This document shows positions 1 through 12,000 of a DNA stretch of 64,000 nt, in pieces (the first letter of the stretch is position 1; every line of letters starts with the position of its first letter). The DNA comes from Membranipora membranacea. Taxonomy: Eukaryota > Bryozoa > Gymnolaemata > Cheilostomatida > Membraniporidae. The notes under the pieces are model-generated. The model ran no database searches and was not told the DNA's origin. It was given only the letters and a program-made list of their open reading frames with translations. The stretch lies in the NCBI GenBank assembly GCA_914767715.1, contig OU612068.1:31372001-31436000 (forward strand). Reading direction: 5' to 3'. A program made the translations under genes and the position numbers.

Positions 1-3000
1 TTTGCAAGAGTAGGAATAGAAATATCTCGCTGGAACCGGCAATGAGGGTTGTACACACTCAGTTTCCTAGCATCAGGTTTTGGGGCAATAAGTTGGTTTT
101 GACTACTGATGATTTTCAAGTATTTACTTCCTGGGTATTGGTGAAGCCCCTTCTGGCCAGAGCAGTCACCACTTTTTGGGTCAATGCTTTTTATTTCCCA
201 AGGTGATCCATAAATCAACCCATACAGCACATCTCGAAGGACACACAACCCGTTAACAAATTTTCCCATCTTTCCAAAAGATTCATTGACAGCAAAAGAA
301 TCTTTAATCTGAGCAACATCACCCTGTCCCAATCCAACAATACAACTTTTAGAATCTGTAGAGGTGCAGATAGAGTAAACTGTGTGAGCAAATTTAACCA
401 CTTTGGAATGGTTTAATGCGGTTGGTATTGTCGAAATCTTGGATACACCATCAATAGTGATGACTAGCCTTCTCGGCCGTGTTTCGATACACAATTCAAC
501 ACTTCTATGAATACCTGCATAAACAAAACATCAACAATATATTCAAACACACTTTGCAATGACTACTTCGAGTTGATGCCCGTTTACAGGGAATTGGCCT
601 CAATATCCGATGCATGGTGTTGGGTTGCGGGCTAAGTGCCCCATTAAGGCAGGTTATGAAAGTCAACTACCAACTATCCGCATTATTTAACTTGATGTCA
701 TGGTAATTTGTATATGTCTTGGGAGAATAAATTCAGGAATAGCACCATTGCATACGTAGCAGAGTTCAACATATTTTCAATAGATTAAGACTTTGAAAAA
801 AATAGATAGAACCCTCAATTGGTAAAATGTGGAGATAAGTACTTGAGAGTTCCCTCCCATACAAACAGATGCCAGTACTGAGAGCCGGAAGAGAATGGGG
901 GAGGTAAATCTGAAATATATACAAAACTTTAGGCCTGTTTTCTGTAGATTTGCCATTCTGTTTTTTAAAGGTATGCATGTCAATGTGATAGGAACTTAAC
1001 ATATTTTAGCAGCATATTTATATCAATACCATTTTCTATCAGCAACTCCTCAGATTTCATGGTCTTTAGTGTGGGATGCTCCTTTCCGATTTTCAAGTCA
1101 AGCTCTGTCTTTATTTGGCCATAAGCACTAACCAGATCTACCTAGAGAAATAAGAAGAAAGAGTGTATTCCCAGAGATGAGATGATATTTTCTTCTCCTA
1201 AACATCCCAGTGACTTCTATGTTTGCTGACATCACACCATACCAACATGTCACCCTTCGAGAAGTGACACACATACCACTTTATTATCAAACTCTATACT
1301 CTTTGGGGCATCATTAAAACTACAGTAGAACAGAAAGCTGAGCAAATTACCTGTCTGTGTGGAAGGCAGGCCAGATTAAATATATATTCTTCTCCCAATA
1401 ATCCATACGTAACAAACTTGCTTGAGATTTTATCAGGATTGAAAACCAAACAAGACCAACCAATTCTTTCTTTCCTTTTTGATTAAATAGACTTGACTGT
1501 ATACAACTGATTTGTTTTACTACAAGGGATTTCACTCACCACATTCGTGTTAGAGTCATCAGCTTCTATCTTCGCTATGAGAGTCGTCAGTTCATTCCTC
1601 ACTGCCTCCAGCTGGATAACATTAAAAGAAGATATCTCCTCCCTGCTCTCCTGTCTCAATTTCAATAATTCCTCATTTAACGCATCATACTTCTGATGAA
1701 TCTCAAGTACCTGCAAAGTGAAAATTATCTTAAAAAAATCATCTCCTTGTCTTGTGACGGGAGGGGGTTGTCGCGTAATCATGAAACAAAACTACTAGAT
1801 TTTATCATCAATGCTAGCCTAACCTTTTATCCTTACCAGTGGTCAACATATTGAACTTGACTGACTTTATTGGTCATTATTTGACTCACAAGACCTGTCC
1901 ACTACTTTTGTTAGAAAGCTTTAAAGGGCAACCAAGGTTTCGCAGCAATGCATTAATGGGTAGCAAATAATGTGCTGGGCAGCATCAGCTTTGTGCATTA
2001 CGCGATGCAAAACTCAAAGTAGTTGCTGACTCTAAGCTGGGTAACACTTCAGTTTAGGGGAGGTTCCAAGACTTTGCTGTAATAATTATAGAGCACAGGC
2101 TAAATAATAACAGGAACAGGAAACTGCTATGTGGTATTCTCTTTTAGCTGAGTTTGAGTGCCTGATGGAAGAAATGTTTCACAAGAATTCTGGCTGAATA
2201 ATCATCCGAATTATATTTTGTCTTTTTCCCCATGCAGAAGGTGCAATCTGCTATTAATCAATGGCCATCAATGAGAAGTTGTTTGAAACCTTGGTTGCCC
2301 TTTAATTTTCCACATAATTTCATTCTTATAGAGAGATGTTTCAGCTTCATCCAACTTCAAATAACTTTTTTGATAATATTATAGCATCTAGCTGTAACAA
2401 TACGTCAAATACGTTCAGATATCCGGCACATATCATTCACATATCCGGCACAAATCATTCAAACATCTATTTTCTGATTATCTTTTTTTTTCATCTTGAC
2501 GGAATTTTGTCCCTTCGTTTCTCGATGACTGATTTTCAGAAACATTGTAAGCGAACAAAACTTATCACCATTTCCCCATCATTGAGCCACAGAATTAAAA
2601 ACAGTACATGGTACTTAGTCCCAGCCAAAGCATCTATAGCCTCAGTCCTACCTGCTGTTTTCTGGTAGTGTGTATCTGATCTGTTAACTTCTCTGTCTGT
2701 TTATCGTGATCAGCCAAGGCTTGCTTACAAAAGTTCATGAGAGTCTCTAGTTCTGCCACTCTGCCTTTGGCTTTCCCATGAATTTTACCCACTGAGTCTT
2801 TCAACTGTTTCACAAGAGGGTCTAAGCCGACTGGAAAATGTGACCCACCTAAAAAATGAATAATCATAAGGTGAGAGAACCAAACTTTTTCTCAATTGAC
2901 TCGCTTTACTCCAAAAATTTGTTTCAAATATCTAAAAAATATTTCTGATAATAAGGCAACTGGTCATGATGGTATATCTGTTAAGGTTTTGAAGAAAACA

Positions 3001-6000
3001 TGGCCTTACATACGGACATTGTAACTGACATGTTCAATAGAGCATTAATAGAGGGTGTATTTCCTTCACAGTGGAACACCGCTAGAGTAATTCCTATTCA
3101 TAAGGGTGGAGATATCAAAGATCCATCTAATTATCGCCCTATATCAATACTTCCTGTGCTATCTAAGATTTTTGAGAAACATGTGAATTCTCAAATTCAA
3201 AAATATCTCACCACAAACAAACTTCTTCAAAAATTACAATGTGGATTTAGAGAAGGTTATTCCTGTGTTGATTATCTACACAAACTCATTTCTGACTGAT
3301 TGTCAGCAAGATCAGATGGTAAAATTGTTGCTATGATGTTTTTGGATTTCAAAAAAGCTTTTGACTGCGTTGACCATAAAATTCTTCTGAGAAAATTGAC
3401 AATGTACGGTCTAACGGGCAAACTGCACTCTCTCATAAAATCTTTCCTAACAGATAGGACACAATTTGTAGCTACACAACAAGGTGCAAGAAGCTCAAAA
3501 ATTCTTCCAATAGACATTGGTGTCCCCCAAGGCTCAATTCTGGCACCAAGTTTATTCCTCATATACGTCAATGATCTTTTATCCTACACGTTATATTCCA
3601 AGGCATATGCCTACGCTGATGATACAGTTTTCGTGTCAAAATCTGACAACTTTGATACACGTAATGATTTATGTGATACTGATCTTCACTTGATAGAAAA
3701 TTGGTGTAGGAATAATAGGATGTTGTTAAACATAAAAAAATCTCACTATATGCTTGTACAACCCTCTCATAGAGCCACACCTCTAGATTTAGATCTAAAA
3801 ATTAACCATAAAAAACTTAATCGAAATGTCAATACCAAACTCTTTGGTTTTACTTTGAATGACTCATTGACATGGGATGATCATGTAGACCAGATTTTCA
3901 CCAAAATAAACAAAAGTTTGGCATTATTCCAGAAATGCAGGGCATTCCTAGATAGTAAATCATCTCGTAACTTTTATTTCCAGTATGTCTTTTGTCATGT
4001 GATATGTGGCATCCGCATATATGGCAACCTATTACCACAATATATTCTTGAAAGAATATACTTGCTCCAAAAGAGGGCTTTCCGCCTAATAGCAAATGTC
4101 AACCACATACCGTATCATCTAATACATACAAGAGATTTAAATACATCTCTTGGTCTGATTCCTTTTCCTCTCCTTGCTGGTCATTTCACCTGTATTTTTG
4201 GTTTTCAAATTTTGCACTTGATGGCACCCGACTTCCTCTTGGAAGGATTTATTCCAGCTAGCTCTAAAAGCTTTTTTAGAGACAAACATCTATTACATTA
4301 TCATAGCGATCAATTAAAGAGGTTGAGCAGTTCAGGTACAGCATTCATTATAGAGAATTGTTAGTACACCTACAGGGGTTTACTTATGTGGGGAGTAATA
4401 TTATGGACCAAAAAAATGTTATGCGACTTTCTTTTACCAATATGCTATGCTCAAATTTACATCCAAAAACATATGACATCATGGTAATTACCCAGTGGAT
4501 ATTCCACTGAACGTACTTAGTAGCATACAGCATAATGATTCATGACCACCTGATTTACAATTCACTACAAAATCAATAATGAGCCATGCGTTGCATAACT
4601 GTGTCATAAAATTCTACTGCCGATGATTTTGATGTGCTGTTTTGGTGTCATTTTCATAATTGTCAGCGAGCTGAAAGAACTTCAAATTGTGAATTCATTT
4701 TTCTGATGGCTTCCAACATTGAGCAACAACAAGGAGCTGCTGTGCAGTATGACGATAATGAATCGGTCCACGATAGGAACTGAAATTCAGATCCAGCATT
4801 AATTATAGAGACTCGGTAGTCCATCTACAGTGGTCAACTTGTGCGGGGAGTAATAATATGGGAAAAAGAATTGTTATGCGATGTGAAGAAGTATTTTTTC
4901 ACCAATAGACTACACAGACCTCCCTGACCTGACCTTATATCACAGCCCATCTACCCCCTCCCCATTCCAGTGTGCTATTTTGTGTCTGCTCTACTGATTA
5001 TTGTTCTCTGTGATATTTTCCTCATAATTACGTATTTGAATTTCACATCTCATATATACCTAGTCCTGCGCAATTCCTTCAGATGTGCCACTGAGAGATT
5101 TTTGAGACCAGTGGTCTCGTGCGGTTCGTCCATGTGTCTATCTCTACTGCATGTGAATGGGTTTATACTACCAACTTACTGATCCTAGAACATCTAGAGC
5201 ATTGTTACCCCTCTAACCCGATTAACCCCCCCCCCACACTACGGTTTGAGATTCGAATCTCTCCTGCTGTAATCAGGGCCTTTTTCACATACTTCACTGT
5301 GATCTAGTTGTGAGATGTGGAATTCCGGCCGCTATAAACTGCTCCAAAAAACTGTATCTTCAATTCTGCCAACTTTCTTTGGACATTTAGCTGTCACTGA
5401 CTACTGACGAGCTGTAAATCACTATAGAGGGGCCTCATAACAAAAGACAAAGACTTTCACCAATTAGCTATGCTCAAATTTACATCCTAATATCTTTTGA
5501 TATCACAGTAATTACATTGAGCATAGTATGTCTTGTCAAGACAGGCTACATTGAGCCATATTTAATAGCGTAAAGCATGATGATTACTGATATATTGATT
5601 TATAATTCATTAGAAAATCAATATCATGCAGTGCACCTGCTTTGACAGACATTGTGACACTGTGAACTGAAAACTATTGTATTCTTACACTTTTTTACAT
5701 CTAATTTTCTTTTAAAAAAAGAAAATTAGGTTTCAAAACTACATCAGCAGAGTCAAATATAGTTGAGGAATATGGTAGCTATAATGATTTTCAAAAATAC
5801 TAAATATTTACTGAGAAAAATCGCTAAATGTAAATCAGTCATTATTGATTGATAGGGCATTGTTTATGAGTGTCCTACTTATGACATCATATTCCTGCTT
5901 ATAAATGTAATCTAATTGTTATGATGTATTTGGCGGCAAATTGGAGCACATGTACATAATCAGAATTGGGTGATCTATCAACCTGGATAGGGACGGGAGA

Positions 6001-9000
6001 AAGTGAATCTGACCCGTACCTCCTCTTTAAGACAAAAAATCACTACAACTTTTAACTCTTTACCAATTCAGATACGCTCAGCAACCAAACTTACTCATTT
6101 TAAACAACAACTATCAAAACACTTTAAATCCTATTAATTTTTATTACTCGTGTATTTTTTCTTTTTCTCTCCGCTTAAAGAGCAACGCGGCAAAGGGGGT
6201 GCACGGGGATTAATCATAATTAGTATTTGCAATTGACAAGCAAAACGATTGGATAATGAGTGTAATGTCACGCCTAGTTACGCCTATTTGAGCCCAGTCC
6301 ACGTTGCATTTGAGTTTTGCAGGAATTGAGCTTGCATGTTTCAAGTGTTTTTTCAAGTGGTGAAGTGGGTTATGCAAGAAATCAGGCAACACCTGTGCCC
6401 TTGCAGCTTTGCAGGCATCCAAATAGTTGCAGTGAATATGATTGCACTGTTTATGTGATGTTGAAAGGATGCGACACTTTACATAAGCTAATAAAAATAG
6501 TTGTATTTGTGTAAACAAGTAACGATGATTTATTTCCTGTTGTATTGAGCTGTAAAATAGTGTAGTAGGTAGTGGCAATTAATTCCACCTATTGTAATGG
6601 TATGTAATAATCCTGATACACTGATACTAAAAATAATCTTGAGGAAATGAAAGTGAATGAGAGAGTAATATTTCTAAAGAACAAGAGAAGCTAATCTCGT
6701 CAAAGCCATAACACAGGTCAATAGAGAAGGACCTTTACCGAAAGGTGAAATTGTCCCGTTGATAAAATGTTGTTTTATACCTGCACATAATAATAAAATG
6801 TTTTCTCATATGATATAGGATCGAGATACGTGATAAATTAAATATAGAAGTGAAAAATTTACCAAGTCAAAATTTCAGAGTTGTTTGGGAATCTCTCAGC
6901 AATTCACAAAAACAGTTATCAATTAAAATTATCAAGTTATAAATTTTCAGAAACAAAAATTACTAATCTACAAAATGGTCCCATATAGTATCACAAAATT
7001 TTTCTTTGCCCTCATTCCAAAACCCAACGGCCAATGCAGTTTTGGCTTTGTAAGTTTGATGCGAAAAACTGATTCTTTTGTCATGTAAGACATTCAGTGT
7101 TGTATTGAAACTTTCCACATGTGCTGTCGACATGTCCTCAACATACAGGTGGGCGTTCTTGTACATGTGAGACTTTTCTAGCGCATCTGTCAGTAGTTGG
7201 ACAGCCCTCTCACTGAATACTGGCTTCTTCGTGGGGTTATAAAACCGTCCGGCTGCTGTGTCAGTTTTGCAGCGAGAGATGTAGGGGCAGTTGGTGTGAT
7301 CACCCTGGTAGTGTTTGACACAGTTGACAAACGCTGTACGGAAGTTTTCTGCACTTCCATTACAATTCTTCAGGCAGAATTGTGCATGTACTCGGATTGC
7401 ATGCGGCTTGTCGTCGAGCTCATTATGCCACGTCCTTCCATGGTCTCGTTTTGGCCCCTTAGAGATGTTCTGTAATGATTTCTCTAGCTGTTTTAATCCA
7501 TGCCAGTTGTCTAGCTGGTTTAGGGTCTCAGGGTGTTCCTCTCTTACATATTTGCTGATACTAGCATTATTGTCATGGCAGTGCTTGGCGATTGTGATAC
7601 TTTGTGCCTTTAGTGAGTTATATATGCTAACTGTTCCCAGTTTTTCGTGTCTCTGGGCTCTGAAGTCACAGTCTTGAATGCGACGACCTTCTTAGTTTTA
7701 TTCCCGATACATATAACGTCAGTTTGCCGGGAGTTTTTTCGTGTGCCGTGGCGTGCATCAGTCAGGATATCTATCGGTTGTTTCCTTTCCTCGCTTTCCT
7801 TGGTAAGAGCACTGCTCACAGATTTATCAGTGGCCTGAAGAATAAAATATTAAAGTTATTATCAAACTATTATTTTCTACTGGGTAAGATCTAAGATTAT
7901 AAATAGGTAAGATTATTTTCCGGTGTTTAGCCTTATCATTGGGATAGCATTATTATAAAAATAAGTTCACACATGGACTAGAACCAAACATCTTGAGACT
8001 TCACATTCTTGAAATTAGTGTTTCTAGTGCAATGAATTTATAGCTGGTATTCTATCAAGTTCATTATTATAGAGTTATATCAAATGTATAATCTAATATG
8101 ATAATCTGGGCATTGAAGACTAGCAAGCTCCCCCCCCCCTCCCCGCAAGTCAATCGTCCAGTTTCACTGGATGATTAGCAGTACAAAGAGTAGGCATGAC
8201 ACAATAGTATAATGACTTCATCAAGATTCCATTTGCCTCACAGTTATCAATTCACTCATTGATAAATTAAACTTATTATATCAATTATACCTAATGTAAT
8301 ATGATAATCCGGGCATCAAAGACTAGCAAGGGTCCACAAATCAAATGTTCAGTTTCACTGGATGATTAGCAGTACAAAGAGTAGGCATGACACAATAGTA
8401 TAATGACTTCATCAAGATTCCATTTGCCTCACAGTTATCAATTCACTCATTGATAAATTAAACTTATTATATCAATTATACCTAATGTAATATGATAATC
8501 CGGGCATCAAAGACTAGCAAGGGTCCACAAATCAAATGTTCAGTTTCACTGGATGATTAGCAGTACAAAGAGTAGGCATGACACAATAGTATAATGACTT
8601 CATCAAGATTCCATTTGCCTCACAGTTATCAATTCACTCATTGATAAATTAAACTTATTATATCAATTATACCTAATGTAATATGATAATCCGGGCATCA
8701 AAGACTAGCAAGGGTCCACAAATCAAATGTTCAGTTTCACTGGATGATTAGCAGTACAAAGAGTAGGCATGACACAATAGTATGTCTTCAACAAGATTCC
8801 TTGTCTCATAATTATCAATTCATTGATGAATTCTACTTATATATTCGATCTGCAAGCTACTACTCTAAGTGAAACCGAGCAGCAAAAGCCAATACCTTAC
8901 ATAACATATTCTTCAAGTTCTCATTCAAAGTAAAAAAAACTTTCTTACCTCCATTATACTGTTAGTGTATGAGTTACATAGCGTGCTGCTCGGCCTGAGG

Positions 9001-12000
9001 AAATGAGAAACTGTGCCAGTAATGTTTGCCGACTTTGTTAACCGCTCGAGCTGTGATGGCAGTAATCCAGCCACATGAGATGCATGCATCATCCTACTGT
9101 TTATATACGAATCATGGCCAGAGCCATGACCAGATACATATGGTGACATGGACCATTTGAATTTACCAGTTATGTACACTGCACATTGTTGTCTGTTGCA
9201 TGAAAGGGTCATCCTGTTCCAAAACCCTACTGCCGTGACATCTGGGTCCATAGTAAGCACTCCTGGACAATTGTTGCGATGAGAGTTGATTGTAGTCTCA
9301 AGCTCCTTCAAAGAAGTAGAAGTGACTAGATGTATTCTCTCTGTCTTTGATTGTTGTTTATTTAGGAGTATGAATGATGACTGCCGCTGGGCAACAGATG
9401 GTTCACTAGTCTGGTCAGTAGTGTCAGCGCCTGAACTGGTAGTAGAATCCTTCTGATGTGTCAACCAGAAACTAAATAATTCCATGAGAGTGTTGTAGGT
9501 TGTTGAGGCTTGAGCGCTATCTCTATCAGCAATAATGTCTTTGATGCAGTGAAGTTTTTCAAACAAGGTTGACTTTTCTTCTGCTGACCCTGACATCCTT
9601 AGATCAAATCTGATCTTAGCTTTCTTTGCTGCTGAACTACTGTCACTAGATCCGGCAGCTTCCGCCATAATATTTTGACTATTAAATTTTGATCGGTTAG
9701 TTTATGACTGATAAAATGTGATGATCTCTCGGACTGTTTTGCTAGTTTGGCTGTTTTGCAAGGCAACGCAAAGTTTATATACAGAGGCTGGTTCAATTAA
9801 TCCAATTTTCACTGATATGGGGTTTTCCGAGGCAATGTGTGCAACTATCTGATGTTTCCTCCTTCAAACATGGTAAATTGGACTTGAAAGAAGTTCACTC
9901 AATAGATAGTAATCTGCCACTTCTGGTTATAATTGGTTTTGAATAATAATTAGAAAATAGTAGAGGTTGAGTGAAAATTCAGCGGGCATTTTCAAAGGAT
10001 TGTGATGAACACATTTAGTCACAGTAAAATCTCTTGAATTAATCAGTCGCAGTGAAATCATTATCATTAGAATGACAAATGCATTGAGCATTCTTTCATG
10101 TCAAAGTAGTTTGCGTTTGAAGGAGGAAACAACAAACAGGTCCTCACATTACCTCAAAATCCTCAAATGCCTGATAATTTTGGTTTTAGTCTCCTGTGCA
10201 TAATTTTGGAATGACAGCATGAATAGAACAGCATTTTCATCAATTGTTCACTGTCCTGGATGGAGCTTTCTTTGATTAATTTAGTGAATACCTTGTAAAT
10301 TTCGGCATTTTGCCCCCCCCCCCCTTTGTTAAATTATGTTTATAAAACTCTTATTATAATTCCAAACTTCATAACTTTATGAGAAAGTATGGAGGAACCA
10401 CAGAATTTCAGGATACAGTTTCCAGTGTCTGAAGAGGAAATCAGATTAGTGTGGACGCTGTTTGAGCAGAGCAGATGGAAACTGACGGAGGCGGACCTAG
10501 GACCTTCACCGGAAGGAGAGGACCGACAGACATGGACACTGCTGGTTACAGAGGAGCAGCGAGACTCAATAAACTTCATGGTGGAAGGGGATGTCATCAC
10601 ACTTCATGAAGAAGAAATAAATGACCAGGGGGCTGTAGCCAATAATGAACCACCACAGAGATGGAAATTTCGTTTTTTCAGGTTGACAGATGATGAGGAC
10701 CAACAGCTTCTACAGCTTTTGGAAGAAAAAAACTGGCAGCTAGAAAATTTTCTCGGAAGGCCTGAGCAGATAAACCAGGAAAGAGTAGATGAGGGAGAAG
10801 AATATCCCGAGGTCAATGTGCCTAGGTTTATTCTGGTACCACCTAGAGGAGAGATGCAGGAGTGCCCCGATTGCTTTGCAAAGCCCTGCGTCACACATCC
10901 TTCAAATCAGCAAGGCTGGTGGCCAGTCGTTGCTGCATTACCTTCCCCTAGGAATAACTTGCTAAGAAAAAATTTGTACTACAAATTTTGGAACATGTGT
11001 TACATCAGAGGTCTGTGGGCAGATGAGAGATATATACAGAAGAAGGAGGAAGTCCATGGTGAAGTGAACATCCGAAGGGAAATTATGCCTGACTGTGTTT
11101 GCAAAAGTGTGCGATATTGGTACCCTAATCCACCTAATGTCCCATATATGGGACACCAAGTGCGATGAGCGTCCAACCCAAACGGCCCTTTTCAGGGCCA
11201 CCCATTATAAATAAAGAGATTGTTCATAATATATAGGAGTGTATTTCATCTTCATAATCTGCTTTTTTACTCAAATACTTTGTTTACAATTTCAACATTT
11301 CTTGACCCTAATATTACATACAAGGAGTTTCAATTTCGATGGAGGTCTTACTAGATTTCTTAGCAAATTCTTCAGGATTGTAATAATAAAAAATTTACTA
11401 TCTCAGGCTGCGATAATAAAAGTCCTTGGATAAAGCCCCTAGCTATTTTATCCCATCTTGATGTAAACTTGATTGTAGGATTTTAATAGCATATTAGCAT
11501 ATTGATTGCCAATTAATGACAGCAACCGTAACTAGGCACTTGACAAAAATTCTAGGCACTATATAAATCTGTCAATCATATTTCAAAATCAACCAATAAG
11601 AACCAGTAAAATGTGGGGCGGGTTATTTGAAATTTCTGCGGCTGTGCAATTTTGAGTCAAAGCTGATGCATTTTCACCACTTTCTAAGGAAATTCTTGGA
11701 ATAAGATTTATATAGGGATGTGTGTATGAAAAATCTGCATCAGCCCATGCAATTTCCATCTCAATAAAGTCAAGACTGCTCATCATATTCCCAAAAAAGC
11801 AGGAGGATTTTGAATGCTGCTAACCCCATTTGAATTTGATATGGCTGGGTGATCGCTTTACATTGACTGGCCCTTTTATACCGGTCGAGGCACTTTAAGT
11901 TTTTTTTTGTTCTGTCACTGCATGAAAAACATTCCTAAAGATGTTGTAGATTGACAATAAAAGTATATAAACCAAGTCTAGTGTTATATTTAGATGTAGC

